A stretch of DNA of 64,000 nt from Paenibacillus phytohabitans (GCF_013141775.1 NZ_WHOB01000042.1:1-64000), one strand, 5' to 3'. Shown: positions 15,381 to 28,250, counted from the first letter of the stretch. Translations and numbers: made by a program. The notes: generated by a model from the letters alone, not told the origin.

Positions 15381-16739
15381 TTAATCTTTATCTTCTTCCG
15401 TATCTTCTGCATCCTCTGCGGACTCCGGCGGATTCGCCCGGTGGATATTAATCCGGGTAATCCGCAGCCGGGTGGACTCCTCTACCTCAAAGGTGACGTC
15501 GCCGACCACCACCTGTTTGCCTTTGGACGGATTCCCCTCCAGCTCCTTGAACAGCCAGCCGCCAATCGAATCCACTTCTTCATCCTCGATGATGACGCCT
15601 GTAAGATCATTCACGTCTTCGATCAGCATGCGGCCTTCAACGGAAATATATTCTCCGTTGTGCTCCACACTCGGGCGTTCATCCTCGAATTCGTCATGCA
15701 GATCGCCGACGATCTCTTCCAGAATCTCTTCGGCGGTCAGCAGCCCCGCGGTCCCGCCATATTCGTCTACGACCAGGGTCAGCTGGGCTTTGTTCTTCTG
15801 CATCAGACGCAGCGCGTGGCTGATCTCCATCGATTCCGGCACATTCAGAATCGGCCGGACCAGTGAAGCCAGGTCATTCTGCTGCTCCAGCGGTGCGAAG
15901 AGAAGATCTGTAATATGGATGAAGCCGATAATCCGGTCCTTATCCTCGAAGGCTACCGGATACCGGGAATGCTTCGTTTCTGTAATGATCCGCATATTCT
16001 CCTCCAGCGGGAGATTGCTGTACAGTACATCCATATCCGTACGCGGGAGCATCACTTCACGGGCCAGCAGATCGGAGAATTCGAAGATGTTGTCCATCAG
16101 CTTCATCTCGTCCTTGTCGATAACCCCGCTCTTCGCACTCTGATTCATCAGGATACGGATCTCCTCTTCCGAATGGGCAGCTTCGGCTTCACTGGCCGGT
16201 TCAACACCAACCAGCCTCAGCAGCGCATTAGCCGACGCATTCAGCACCCAGATGAAGGGCAGGAACACATTATAGAAGAACATCAGCGGAGCGGACAGCA
16301 GCAGCGCTGAGCCTTCAGTTTTTTGAATCGCCAGGGACTTCGGTGCAAGCTCACCCAGCACAATATGTAAGAAGGTAATAATCGAGAACCCGATAATCAC
16401 AGATACCGTAGAGATCAGGGTCTGATCCGATACGCCAAGCTGATACATCAGCGGTTCCACCAGCAGCTCAGAGATCGCCGGTTCTCCGACCCAGCCGAGT
16501 CCCAGCGAGGCGAGCGTAATCCCGAACTGGGTGGCAGACAGATACGAATCCAGTCTTTTATTGACCTTCAGCGCATACCCGGCCATTTTGTTGCCTTCGC
16601 TGACCAGCTGGGTCAGACGTGACTGTCTGACCTTTACCAGCGAGAACTCCGCCGCAACGAAGATCCCATTCAATAATACGAGCACCAGAACGAGCAAAAG
16701 ATTAAGCACTAAGCTTCCTATGTCAAATTCCGTATGCAC
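15381..16739 (-). CDS. CNNM/CBS/CorC domain membrane protein (hemolysin C family name only)
   Basis: 452 residues from a GTG start, 18 nt after the radical SAM gene. The N-terminal CNNM (DUF21) domain has about four membrane segments in residues 10-170 (NLLLVLVLVLLNGIFVAAEF; VIIGFSIITFLHIVLGELAP). Two CBS domains follow near 205-330 (REVMLPRTDMDVL, HSRYPVAFEDKDRIIGFIHI), then a CorC/HlyC-type domain containing VVDEYGGTAGLLTAEEILEEI and VEGRMLIEDVNDL. Such proteins are linked to magnesium efflux or divalent cation homeostasis in Bacillus. The name hemolysin is historical and there is no relation to the RTX cassette in this window. Confidence 0.94.
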   Translation of the reverse strand: MHTEFDIGSLVLNLLLVLVLVLLNGIFVAAEFSLVKVRQSRLTQLVSEGNKMAGYALKVNKRLDSYLSATQFGITLASLGLGWVGEPAISELLVEPLMYQLGVSDQTLISTVSVIIGFSIITFLHIVLGELAPKSLAIQKTEGSALLLSAPLMFFYNVFLPFIWVLNASANALLRLVGVEPASEAEAAHSEEEIRILMNQSAKSGVIDKDEMKLMDNIFEFSDLLAREVMLPRTDMDVLYSNLPLEENMRIITETKHSRYPVAFEDKDRIIGFIHITDLLFAPLEQQNDLASLVRPILNVPESMEISHALRLMQKNKAQLTLVVDEYGGTAGLLTAEEILEEIVGDLHDEFEDERPSVEHNGEYISVEGRMLIEDVNDLTGVIIEDEEVDSIGGWLFKELEGNPSKGKQVVVGDVTFEVEESTRLRITRINIHRANPPESAEDAEDTEEDKD

Positions 16740-16757
16740 TATAATAACGCCCCATTT

Positions 16758-17900
16758 CTACAGAGTGATCGCTTTTCTTGTCTTGAAATCAACCTCAGGA
16801 TAATACATGTCGGCTACCAGAAGGTTGGGCCCGCAGCAGCCGGCGGCATCGCAGTAGCAATTCACTTTCTGATTCAGCGGATGCTTAGTCTGCCACTCGG
16901 TGAAAATGTCATCCAGCCTGGTGCTGCTGATATTGCCAAATGCAGAAATATCGGCGAAATCTGTTACGAATACATCGCCCGTAAATAAATTTACGTTCAC
17001 CCGGTTTCTTCCGTCCGGGTCATTGCGCAGAGTAACATTCTTCTCACTGCGCAGTCTGCGCAGCAGCTGCTGGTCTTCCTCCAGGAAGCTGCAGGCGAAG
17101 AACGGCAGCGTGCCGAACAGCATCCACATCTCAGGGTCCCGGGCATCCAGCAGGGAATGAATAGCTGCATTCATCTCTTGGAGTGACAATACGGGCAGCT
17201 TGGAAGCAAAGCTGGAGGCATACATCGGATGCACCTCATGGCGTCTTGCCCCCATCTCCCCGATCAGCTTGTGAATCTCAGGGAGCTTCGTATGCGTACG
17301 GTAATTAATCATCGACTCCGCCGAGATCAGCATACCGTCCTCGCTAAGCCGGCGGGAATTCTCCAGCATGGTGTCATACAGCCGGTAGGCGGCTTCCTTC
17401 GAGACCGGATGCCCGCTGTTCGCGAAGCCCACCTCGTGGAAGTCATCCCCGTTAACATAGTTGAAAGAGATATGCATGACATCCAGGTATGGAAGCAGCT
17501 GCTCATAACGGGAATACGGCATGGTAAGATTCGAGTTGATCTGAGAACGGATCCCCCGCTCACGTGCATATTTCAGCAGCGGCACGATGGTGTTCTCCAC
17601 CGTTCCGGCACGGAACATCGGCTCCCCGCCGGTGATGCTGATGGTCTGCAGATGCTCTACCTCTTCCAGACGTCGCAGCATATTGGTGAGCGGCAGCAGC
17701 TCTCCTTCTTTCATAGTCAGGCTGTCTCCAACTGCGCAGTGCTCACAGCGCATGTTGCACAGATTGGTCACCGTCATCTCTACGCTGGTCAGCACATGCC
17801 GCTCGTGCTGGCGAAGAGAGGTAATCGGATCCCAGGGATCGTACTCCGGCGACAGCTCTTGTACAGGTATTGACGATGATGATGGCTCTAATATACTCAT
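16758..17900 (-). CDS. Radical SAM/CxCxxxxC motif protein, YfkAB-like
   Basis: 380 residues with AAAGGAG ten bases upstream of ATG. The radical SAM cluster motif is CNMRCEHC (CxxxCxxC) near residue 47, followed by SITGGEPMFR for S-adenosylmethionine binding. The C-terminus carries the second cysteine motif CYCDAAGCCGPNLLVADMYY that defines the YfkAB type. Substrate and product are not known in the family as far as I can tell. It is probably co-transcribed with the downstream CNNM/CBS protein. Confidence 0.9.
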   Translation of the reverse strand: MSILEPSSSSIPVQELSPEYDPWDPITSLRQHERHVLTSVEMTVTNLCNMRCEHCAVGDSLTMKEGELLPLTNMLRRLEEVEHLQTISITGGEPMFRAGTVENTIVPLLKYARERGIRSQINSNLTMPYSRYEQLLPYLDVMHISFNYVNGDDFHEVGFANSGHPVSKEAAYRLYDTMLENSRRLSEDGMLISAESMINYRTHTKLPEIHKLIGEMGARRHEVHPMYASSFASKLPVLSLQEMNAAIHSLLDARDPEMWMLFGTLPFFACSFLEEDQQLLRRLRSEKNVTLRNDPDGRNRVNVNLFTGDVFVTDFADISAFGNISSTRLDDIFTEWQTKHPLNQKVNCYCDAAGCCGPNLLVADMYYPEVDFKTRKAITL

Positions 17901-18029
17901 TTCTTAATGCTCCTTTAATGCTTATTCCTTATTATTAACCCAAAACAATTGAAAAAGAACGATAACTTACGCTATATCATACCACGACAAGCGAAAAACT
18001 GCGCATCTGCCGCTTATTTGCTGTAATTT

Positions 18030-18102
18030 CAAAAAAACAGCAAGGCTGAGAATACAGCTCCGCAGCCAAGCGGACACCTGTATTCTTTCCTCGCTGCTAA
18101 CA
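18030..18102 (-). terminator. Terminator of HD-GYP gene
   Basis: Long imperfect hairpin on the minus strand: AGAATACAG pairs with CTGTATTCT, with outer arms AGCAGCGAGG and CCTTGCTGT, followed by seven T. Confidence 0.8.
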
Positions 18103-18109
18103 ACGCTAA

Positions 18110-19213
18110 TCAAGTGCTCTTCACTATAATTTCTCCGCCATCAGTCACATCTACAATGACTACAGAGAGGGCTTTGCCCAGGTCATGCTCATAAGGGGTG
18201 ACCGGTTCCCCTTCCGGGCCGTTAAGCACACGTACAACGGGTCTGTGCGGTATGCTGGGATCAATCTTGACCACAACACCGCTCTCGCCGGTGCTAAGCT
18301 TGACGGTAAGCCCCAGAGGATAGATCGCCACACGGTCTCTGAAAATCTCCAGCTGCTTCTGCTCATACAGCGTGCCGGAGCCGACGTACAGCGCCTCGAC
18401 CGCCTGATGCGGCAGCATGGCTTTTTTGTAGATCCGGTTGGAGGTCATCGCATCATAGGAATCCGCCACACCCAGCCACTTCGCATATTCATGAATCTGC
18501 GGACCAGTCAGACCGCGCGGATAGCCGGAACCGTCGATCCGCTCATGATGCTGCAGTGCACAATGGGCCGCGAGCAGCGGGATATTCGGCTCTTCCTTAA
18601 GAATCCGGTAACCGATCTCGGTATGCGCCTGCATATGCTTGAATTCATCTTCACTAAGCATCCCGGGCTTCTGAACAATTTTGACCGGAATCTGTGTCTT
18701 GCCGATGTCATGCAGCAGCGAACCGAGTCCGATGACCCGCAGTTCTTCCTTGCTGTAGCCATGGGCAATGCCAAGCACCAGTGTGTAGAGGCATACGTTC
18801 AGGGAATGCACATACAGATAGTTGTCTGCGGTGTGCATATCCAGCAGCATAATCATCGGATCTTCCTGAGACGACATATCATCCAGTATGGAATCCATCA
18901 CTTTGGAGAACTTCTTATCCAGGTGGTAGAAGCCTTTGGTAATTCCCGAAGCGCCGGACATTTGCTGAAATTGATTTCTGATTACCTTGAGCGCCTGATT
19001 TCGCGTCTCATCCTGCAGCATTCCGGGAATCACGACATCTTCCGTGACGGAATCCTCTATATAGATATAGCCGATATCGATCTTAGCGAGCCGCTTGATC
19101 AGGGCATCAGTAAGCTCTACTCCATCAGCGAGCAGAACCAGTCCTTCATCATTATAAATTTTTTTACCCAGCTTCATTCCCGCCTGAAGCCGATTCACGG
19201 ATACTAAACGCAC
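18110..19213 (-). CDS. HD-GYP domain phosphodiesterase
   Basis: 367 residues from GTG with AGGAG nine bases upstream. After an N-terminal region (MRLVSVNRLQAGMKLGKKIY, residues 1-100) common in Paenibacillus HD-GYP proteins, the HD-GYP domain runs about 135-290. It has the intact metal motif LLHDIGK, an HxxxG segment AHTEIGYRIL, HHERIDGSGYPRGL and VADSYDAMTSNR. Known members hydrolyse cyclic di-GMP. No receiver domain is present. A related protein at 22651-23691 has a changed HD motif. Confidence 0.92.
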   Translation of the reverse strand: MRLVSVNRLQAGMKLGKKIYNDEGLVLLADGVELTDALIKRLAKIDIGYIYIEDSVTEDVVIPGMLQDETRNQALKVIRNQFQQMSGASGITKGFYHLDKKFSKVMDSILDDMSSQEDPMIMLLDMHTADNYLYVHSLNVCLYTLVLGIAHGYSKEELRVIGLGSLLHDIGKTQIPVKIVQKPGMLSEDEFKHMQAHTEIGYRILKEEPNIPLLAAHCALQHHERIDGSGYPRGLTGPQIHEYAKWLGVADSYDAMTSNRIYKKAMLPHQAVEALYVGSGTLYEQKQLEIFRDRVAIYPLGLTVKLSTGESGVVVKIDPSIPHRPVVRVLNGPEGEPVTPYEHDLGKALSVVIVDVTDGGEIIVKST

Positions 19214-19364
19214 CTTGGCTCACTCCTGCCTTTAACGGTAAATTGCTATTCTGCTTCGGAATCCTTGGGTCAAACGCTGTGCCTATACCGTTACCTTGAG
19301 CGACCGGACAAGCGCATGTATGTAAGTCTGCATCTCCTGCCCGGTGATGCTAAGCCGGGTGAGC

Positions 19365-20192
19365 TTAACGCATAATGAACAGCCAGAAGACAGCCGCAAG
19401 TATGAACCGGTAAATCGCGAAATGGGTCGGTCTGATCTTCTGGATCATCCGCATGAACAGAACAACTACCACATAGGCCACCACGAAAGAAATCACGAAG
19501 CCAATGGCGAAATACCAGATCGTATCATTCGTGAAATTGCGGTAGGAATCCAGCAGTTCATAGCCCGAGGCCGCACACATAATCGGAATCGCGATGAGGA
19601 AGGAGAAATCCGCCGAAGCCTTGTAGCTGACCCCGCTGAGCATCCCCCCGGAGATGGTCGAACCGGAACGGGAGAACCCTGGCCAGAGTACGGAAATGAT
19701 CTGATAGAGTCCGATCGCCAGCGCCTGCCCGTAGGACAGATCATCCAGCTCATGCGCGGTCACGCGAATCTTGCGTTTGTTGACCCATTCCGCGACGATC
19801 ATCAGAATCCCGCCGGCCACCAGTGCCCAGAGAACCGTAGATGCGCCGAACAGGCCTTTGATGAAATCACGGGCAAAAAAAGCTACGGCGAGCGCAGGCA
19901 CTATACCCAGCAGCACATGAATCAGGTTCAGGCGTGATGCCGGCATGACACCGCCTCTGCTTCTTCCGCTGCGGCCGATCCCCAGCAGATTCAGAATCCG
20001 CTGGCGGTAGACAATGGCAATGGCCAGAATGGCCCCAAGCTGAATGACAATCTCATACGTCTTCATAATGGAATCCTGCTCGTCAAACCCCAGCAGCTTC
20101 GTGGTAAGAATCATGTGTCCCGTTGATGATACCGGGATAAACTCGGTTATTCCTTCTACAATTGCCAGAATTATTGCTGTAATTGTATCCAT
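19365..20192 (-). CDS. uppP: Undecaprenyl-diphosphatase UppP (BacA family)
   Basis: 275 residues, about eight membrane segments. Both family signatures are present: VEGITEFIPVSSTGHM near the N-terminus and LWPGFSRSGSTISGGML near residue 165. The enzyme removes one phosphate from undecaprenyl diphosphate to recycle the lipid carrier for cell wall synthesis and gives bacitracin resistance when abundant. Start ATG has AGGAGG upstream. Confidence 0.97.
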   Translation of the reverse strand: MDTITAIILAIVEGITEFIPVSSTGHMILTTKLLGFDEQDSIMKTYEIVIQLGAILAIAIVYRQRILNLLGIGRSGRSRGGVMPASRLNLIHVLLGIVPALAVAFFARDFIKGLFGASTVLWALVAGGILMIVAEWVNKRKIRVTAHELDDLSYGQALAIGLYQIISVLWPGFSRSGSTISGGMLSGVSYKASADFSFLIAIPIMCAASGYELLDSYRNFTNDTIWYFAIGFVISFVVAYVVVVLFMRMIQKIRPTHFAIYRFILAAVFWLFIMR

Positions 20193-20266
20193 ATAATCCT
20201 CCTGATCTAGTCAATGAAACCTGGTGCAGCTATGACTTCTAATGTTTGAATGAATTGCGGAATGAA

Positions 20267-21706
20267 TCAGGTGGCCAGGCTCACCCAGCGGGCAACTTCG
20301 CTCTCATCGAGACTCCCCGGGCGCTGGAGCTCCATCCGCAGCAGATCGCGCAGAAAATGGGGCAGCAAATAGACAGGCTCCCGGCCATTCGCTATACTCT
20401 CATACCCGGTGCGGAATGTAAACATATCCAGCGTGCCGACGCTATACTCCCGTCCGTCTTCCAGCTTCTCTCCGCCGACAAAAATCGCAATACCGTTATC
20501 ATACGGCATGACCCTTGGATCGTACAAGATTTTTAATCCGTCGACAGCCAGACTGCCCAGCATATTCCCCCGGAATCCGTAGCCGTAGATTACCTTGTTG
20601 CGGTATTCCTCCATTAGACTCTGTTCCAGCGCAGTGCGGATATCCTTGCCGGTGAGCTGTACAATGCACGGATTAATCGGGGAAGGGCATAGGGCATGCA
20701 GCATGCCTGCCGTAATATTGCCCTCCGGCAGGGAGCCGAGCAGCTGCCCGGAATTGACAAGCGAGAAGGAGCTGCCCGTGAAGCGGCGGACAGCCTGTGC
20801 GAGCAGGTTGCCAAACGGTGATTCGCCCTGCAGGTCGAGCGGCAGCCCGCGGTCGCTGATGGCAACGGTCTCCTGCAGCACCTCACGGCCGCGCTGCAGG
20901 TGAATTGCTGCCGCCGGAGCGATGATCTCTTCAGTCAGCGCGCCATTGACTGCGGTACATCCCCCTTCAGCCAGCCGGAAGGCTCCGTCCGGCTGCTCCC
21001 GCTCAAATACCAGCCGTCCGAGATACCGGCCGAATTTGCCGGCGCCGCATACAGCCGTGCCGCCTATCATCTGCGGCTTCTCCAGCATGTGGTGGGTGTG
21101 TCCTCCCAGAATGGCATGTACACCTTCCAGATTCTCTGCCAGCTTCTGGTCTGCGGGCAGCCCCAGATGAGACAGAATGATCAGGATATCCACTTGCGGT
21201 GCCAGCAGTTCACACTGCTCGCGCAGCGCTTCTTCAGGGTCCAGCACATCCCAGCCCAGCAGGGAGTAGAAGGAAGTGAACGCTGCCGTGGCACCGGTCA
21301 GCCCGATCTTGATCCCGTCCTTCTCCAGGATGGCATGGCGCTGCATCCAGTGCGGAGGCTCTCCGGTTGCAGACTCCAGGAAGTTGCAGCACACCACAGG
21401 ACACTGGATGCCGGTAAATATAGCCGAGAGCATCTTCTGTGAGAAGGTAAGGCCTTCGTTGTTGCCGATAGTTACGGCATCATATCCGGTCAGATTCATA
21501 ATATCGATGTTAGCCTGCCCCATCGTGCCTTCCGTCTCTACGGCAGCCCTGTCCATATGGTCGCCAATATCCAGCAGCAGCACCGGACCTTCGCCTGCAG
21601 CAGCCTTCATTGCAGAAATCTCTGCCGCGACAGGACTCATCATTTCAAAATGGCTATGTATGTCATTGGTATGAAGAATGGTTAATCTTTGCGGCTCAGG
21701 CTTCAT
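20267..21706 (-). CDS. Metallophosphatase/5'-nucleotidase family protein, YunD-like
   Basis: 479 residues, without signal peptide, so probably cytosolic. The calcineurin-like metallophosphatase domain has its metal motifs in order: LHTNDIHSHF, DIGDHMD, IGNNEG, ILSHLGLP and LGGHTHH. The C-terminal 5'-nucleotidase domain includes LVNSGQLLGSLPEGNITAGM and TGKDIRTALEQSL. This layout matches Bacillus YunD. Divergent from the MoaD-MoaE fusion gene, 152 nt apart. Confidence 0.93.
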   Translation of the reverse strand: MKPEPQRLTILHTNDIHSHFEMMSPVAAEISAMKAAAGEGPVLLLDIGDHMDRAAVETEGTMGQANIDIMNLTGYDAVTIGNNEGLTFSQKMLSAIFTGIQCPVVCCNFLESATGEPPHWMQRHAILEKDGIKIGLTGATAAFTSFYSLLGWDVLDPEEALREQCELLAPQVDILIILSHLGLPADQKLAENLEGVHAILGGHTHHMLEKPQMIGGTAVCGAGKFGRYLGRLVFEREQPDGAFRLAEGGCTAVNGALTEEIIAPAAAIHLQRGREVLQETVAISDRGLPLDLQGESPFGNLLAQAVRRFTGSSFSLVNSGQLLGSLPEGNITAGMLHALCPSPINPCIVQLTGKDIRTALEQSLMEEYRNKVIYGYGFRGNMLGSLAVDGLKILYDPRVMPYDNGIAIFVGGEKLEDGREYSVGTLDMFTFRTGYESIANGREPVYLLPHFLRDLLRMELQRPGSLDESEVARWVSLAT

Positions 21707-21858
21707 AAGCTTGCTTCCCTCCCACTTGTACAGCCGTTTATAGTGTAAGCGGCAGGCTTGTGCTCTTCTAGAGTTAGCATAACATTTTCAGGCTCATTAT
21801 GGTATATTGTAATCATTATAAGCTGTCCTAACTTATGTAATTACGAGGTGATTAAATC

Positions 21859-22584
21859 ATGCATGTGTCCATTCGACTGTTTGCGGGTCTGGCCGAAGTC
21901 ATCGGCTCCTCTACTCTGACATTTCATGCCCATGAGTCGCCTTTGACAGCCGGCAAACTGAAAGAACTGCTCTCCGCTTCGTATCCCGATGCTGCTCCGC
22001 AGATCAAAGTATCCCTGGTTGCCGTTGACCGGGAATATGCCCCGGATGATACAGAGATTGCCGAAAGCTCCGAGGTGGCATTGATCCCGCCCGTGTCCGG
22101 CGGAGAACCTGAAGCTGCCGCTGGCGAGACAGCAGACGGCCTGTTCAGCATTACGGATCAGCCCTTGAAGGCTGAGCTGCTCCTGGAGAAGGTGCAGGAT
22201 GTTAACCACGGAGCCTCACTCCTCTTTGTCGGCACGACCAGGGAGATGACTGGAGATCAGCAGACAACCGCCCTTCATTATGAATCTTACGTGCCCATGG
22301 CACTGAAGAAGCTGCAGGAGATAGGCCTCGAGATTCAAGAACGCTGGCAGGCTCACTGCGCAATTGCACACCGGATCGGACTCGTAGGAATCAAAGAAGC
22401 CAGTGTTGTCATTGCCGTGTCCGCACCGCATCGCGATACCTGTTATGAGGCCAGCCGTTACGCCATTGAGGCGCTTAAAGTCTCAGTCCCCGTATGGAAA
22501 AAGGATATCCGGGATTCAGGCTCACAGTGGCTCGGGAAAGATCCCCAGGCTGAAGAATCCTCCAGCTATAAACAGTACTCCTAA
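21859..22584 (+). CDS. MoaD-MoaE fusion, molybdopterin synthase
   Basis: 241 residues with GAGGTGA upstream of ATG. Residues 1-82 are MoaD/ubiquitin-like (MHVSIRLFAGLAEVIGSS, VDREYAPDDTEIAESSEVAL) and end with the Gly-Gly in IPPVSGG, the residue pair normally at the extreme C-terminus that carries the thiocarboxylate. Residues about 100-235 are MoaE (LFVGTTREMTG, LHYESYVPMA, HRIGLVGIKEASVVIAVSAP, VPVWKKD). Molybdopterin synthase converts cPMP to molybdopterin. An internal Gly-Gly means the linker after it (EPEAAAGETADG) would need cleavage, as reported for MoaX of Mycobacterium. No other molybdenum cofactor gene is in the window. Confidence 0.93.
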   Translation: MHVSIRLFAGLAEVIGSSTLTFHAHESPLTAGKLKELLSASYPDAAPQIKVSLVAVDREYAPDDTEIAESSEVALIPPVSGGEPEAAAGETADGLFSITDQPLKAELLLEKVQDVNHGASLLFVGTTREMTGDQQTTALHYESYVPMALKKLQEIGLEIQERWQAHCAIAHRIGLVGIKEASVVIAVSAPHRDTCYEASRYAIEALKVSVPVWKKDIRDSGSQWLGKDPQAEESSSYKQYS

Positions 22585-22650
22585 ACCATTGAATATTCCC
22601 GACTTTGTTGCTATGCTGGAAAAAATCGCTATAGTAAGGTGGCATATTCA

Positions 22651-23691
22651 TTGAGAGTACACGTCATGGATCTAAAACCGGGTGATCATCTGCGGATGGA
22701 TACCTTCAGCTCACGCGGGCTGCATGTACTCCCCAAAGGATCACGGCTCCAGTTGGAGGAGATCGCCAAGCTGATACAGCATGGCGTAGATTATGTAGAT
22801 ATTGAAACGGTGCAGGAAGAACCCGCACCCTCAAGCAGATCCTCAATCATCCAGGCTGCTTCCGGCAGCTTCGACATCATGATCGATGGTTTTGAATCTC
22901 TATATATGGAAGCACTCACTAAGGGAAGCTTCAATCAGTCCGTTGTAGACGATATTCTCCAGCCGACGCTATCCACGCTCGACAAACACAAAGATGTCGT
23001 CTCACTCCTTCTGCTGCTTGACCGGGAAGACAATTATACCTACAACCATTCCCTGCAGGTTGGGATGCTATCTTATTATATTGCCTCCTGGCTGGGATAT
23101 TCCAAGGCGGAGTGTTATGAGATCGGCCGTGCAGGATACCTGATCGATATCGGCAAATGCCGGATCTCCCCTGATATTCTGAACAAACCCGGCAAGCTGA
23201 CCGCTGCCGAATTCGACGAGATCAAACTACATACGGTTTACGGGCACGAAATCATTCAGAATTCCATGAATGATCCTTTCACAGCTTTAGTCGCCTTGCA
23301 GCATCATGAACGTGAAGACGGCTCCGGCTATCCGCACCAGCTTACCAAGAACGATATTCATCCATATGCCCAGATTGCAGCGGTCGCCGATATATACAGC
23401 GCCATGACCTCCCACCGGGTCTACCAGTCCAAGCAGGAGCTGATTTCCGTACTGCGCGAGATCAACTCGCTCAGCTTCGGCAAGCTGAACGGCAAACCGG
23501 TACAAGCCTTCATTCAGCATCTGATGCCTAATTTTATCGGCAAACGCGTATTGCTCAGCACCGGAGATATGGGTGTAATCATTATGAACAATCCGCTGGA
23601 TGTCTTCCGGCCGCTCGTGCAGAGCGAAGGCAAATTCCTTGATCTGTCGCGCGAACGCAAAATTGCGGTCGTGGAAATCTATATGGAATAG
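22651..23691 (+). CDS. HD-GYP-type protein with altered HD motif
   Basis: 346 residues from TTG 22651, which has AAGGTGG eight bases upstream and gives an N-terminus (LRVHVMDLKPGDHLRMDTF) like that of the HD-GYP protein at 18110-19213; a GTG at 22639 is possible. The domain keeps NYTYNHSLQVGM, KLHTVYGHEII, HHEREDGSGYP and VADIYSAMTSHR. The HD dyad, however, reads YLIDIGK, with Ile where His is expected, so the metal site is probably incomplete and the protein may be inactive as a phosphodiesterase or act by binding. It ends before a bidirectional terminator. Confidence 0.88.
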   Translation: MRVHVMDLKPGDHLRMDTFSSRGLHVLPKGSRLQLEEIAKLIQHGVDYVDIETVQEEPAPSSRSSIIQAASGSFDIMIDGFESLYMEALTKGSFNQSVVDDILQPTLSTLDKHKDVVSLLLLLDREDNYTYNHSLQVGMLSYYIASWLGYSKAECYEIGRAGYLIDIGKCRISPDILNKPGKLTAAEFDEIKLHTVYGHEIIQNSMNDPFTALVALQHHEREDGSGYPHQLTKNDIHPYAQIAAVADIYSAMTSHRVYQSKQELISVLREINSLSFGKLNGKPVQAFIQHLMPNFIGKRVLLSTGDMGVIIMNNPLDVFRPLVQSEGKFLDLSRERKIAVVEIYME

Positions 23692-23715
23692 GCCGGCTAC
23701 ATATACATTCATGCA

Positions 23716-23766
23716 AAAAGGAGATTCCTGAACCCGGATACGGGTCAGCGAATCTCCTTTTCTTTT
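23716..23766. terminator. Bidirectional terminator between HD-GYP-like and bglH genes
   Basis: AAAAGGAGATTC pairs with GAATCTCCTTTT around a second stem ACCCG/CGGGT, with A-tract on the left and TTTTCTTTT on the right. Genes converge here. Confidence 0.88.
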
Positions 23767-23774
23767 AACGCAGG

Positions 23775-27215
<3,441 letters not shown>

Positions 27216-27235
27216 CTATTATCCCCCCTGCAAAC

Positions 27236-27326
27236 AAGAAAAACCTGAACTCAGGGCAAAAGGGCGTCAAAAAACGCTAGTTTTGCCATCAGTTCAGGTT
27301 TTGCCTGCATTACCAGTTACACCCTG
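27236..27326 (-). promoter_or_regulatory. RAT antiterminator and overlapping terminator upstream of bglP
   Basis: On the minus strand, GGGTGTAACTGGTAATGCAG followed by GCAAAACC (about 27297-27325) matches the LicT-type ribonucleic antiterminator. Its last bases overlap the first arm of a terminator, AAACCTGAACT / AGTTCAGGTTTTTC (27236-27303). Active LicT should stabilise the RAT hairpin and allow transcription into bglP and bglH. Confidence 0.9.
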
Positions 27327-27370
27327 TAGGATAGAAAATATGAAGTTAGAGGGTTCGCTTAGGGAATGTG

Positions 27371-28219
27371 TTATTCCAGACTGTTACGGTCCGTCACCCG
27401 CTGGATGTGAATGGTCAGATAGACATATTCATCCTTGCTTAAGCTCTGGCCATGGGATTTCTCCAGATACTCATTGATCTTGCTTGCACATTCGAAGGCC
27501 TTGACATAAGTCTGCCTCACCTGGTTATACAGAAACTCCTCGCCGCTGTTATTGGTCTCCTTCTTCAGGATCCGCATGGAGAAATACTGCAGATGCGTCA
27601 GGAACCGCGAGTAATTGAGCGAAGTCTCATCAAGCACCAGCTTGTAGTGATAGGTAACAATATTCAGAATATTCTGCACGATTTCCGTCATCTTGACGGT
27701 TGATCTCATCTCATTGCCGCCATCCATCCTGGCATTCACCAGATGCAGGGCAATAAAACCGGCTTCATCTTCACCAAGCGCTAGGCCCGTTGCCTGCTCG
27801 ATAATCTTAAGGGCATCCAGCCCGATCTCATATTCCTTCTTGTAAAAGCGTTTGATTTCGAACAGCATCGCGTTCTTCAGCATGATTCCCTTTTCGAAAC
27901 GCTGCAGCGCAAAATGAATGTGGTCCGTCAGCGTCAGATACAGGTTATCACTCAGCTCTGTGCCCAGCACCCCGTTCGCATACATCACGATCTCATTGGC
28001 CAGCTCCAGATGCACCACTGGAATATCATTCAGCAGCTCCGTCAGCCTTGCCGTGAATTCGTTCTCATTAAGCAGGAAAATCTTGTCCACCTTAGCCGGA
28101 TCTACATAATCCCCTGCCACCTTGTTGAAGGAAATTCCTCTGCCCATGACAATGACTTCCTTGCCTTTCTGATTCTTGGTCAGAAGTACATTGTTGTTCA
28201 GCACCTTCTCGATAATCAT
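27371..28219 (-). CDS. licT: BglG-family transcription antiterminator LicT
   Basis: 282 residues from ATG 28219, which has GGAGGTGAG upstream. The first 55 residues are the CAT RNA-binding domain (IIEKVLNNNVLLTKNQKGKE, MGRGISF). Two PTS regulation domains follow, about 65-170 and 175-275, with the phosphorylatable histidines in IPVVHLELANEI, LTDHIHFALQRF, IALHLVNARM and YLTIHIQRV. The protein links PTS phosphorylation state to readthrough of terminators. RAT sites precede both this gene and bglP, implying autoregulation. Confidence 0.95.
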   Translation of the reverse strand: MIIEKVLNNNVLLTKNQKGKEVIVMGRGISFNKVAGDYVDPAKVDKIFLLNENEFTARLTELLNDIPVVHLELANEIVMYANGVLGTELSDNLYLTLTDHIHFALQRFEKGIMLKNAMLFEIKRFYKKEYEIGLDALKIIEQATGLALGEDEAGFIALHLVNARMDGGNEMRSTVKMTEIVQNILNIVTYHYKLVLDETSLNYSRFLTHLQYFSMRILKKETNNSGEEFLYNQVRQTYVKAFECASKINEYLEKSHGQSLSKDEYVYLTIHIQRVTDRNSLE

Positions 28220-28250
28220 CTCTATCTCACCTCCCGCCATATAGTTTGTA

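Noticed and set aside
15381..16739. Haemolysin
   Set aside because: The hemolysin name is inherited; CNNM plus CBS plus CorC domains point to ion transport, and there is no relation to the RTX cassette.
18185..19207. 340-residue open frame opposite the HD-GYP gene
   Set aside because: Shadow of a well-supported gene, kept open by GC-rich codon bias on the opposite strand.
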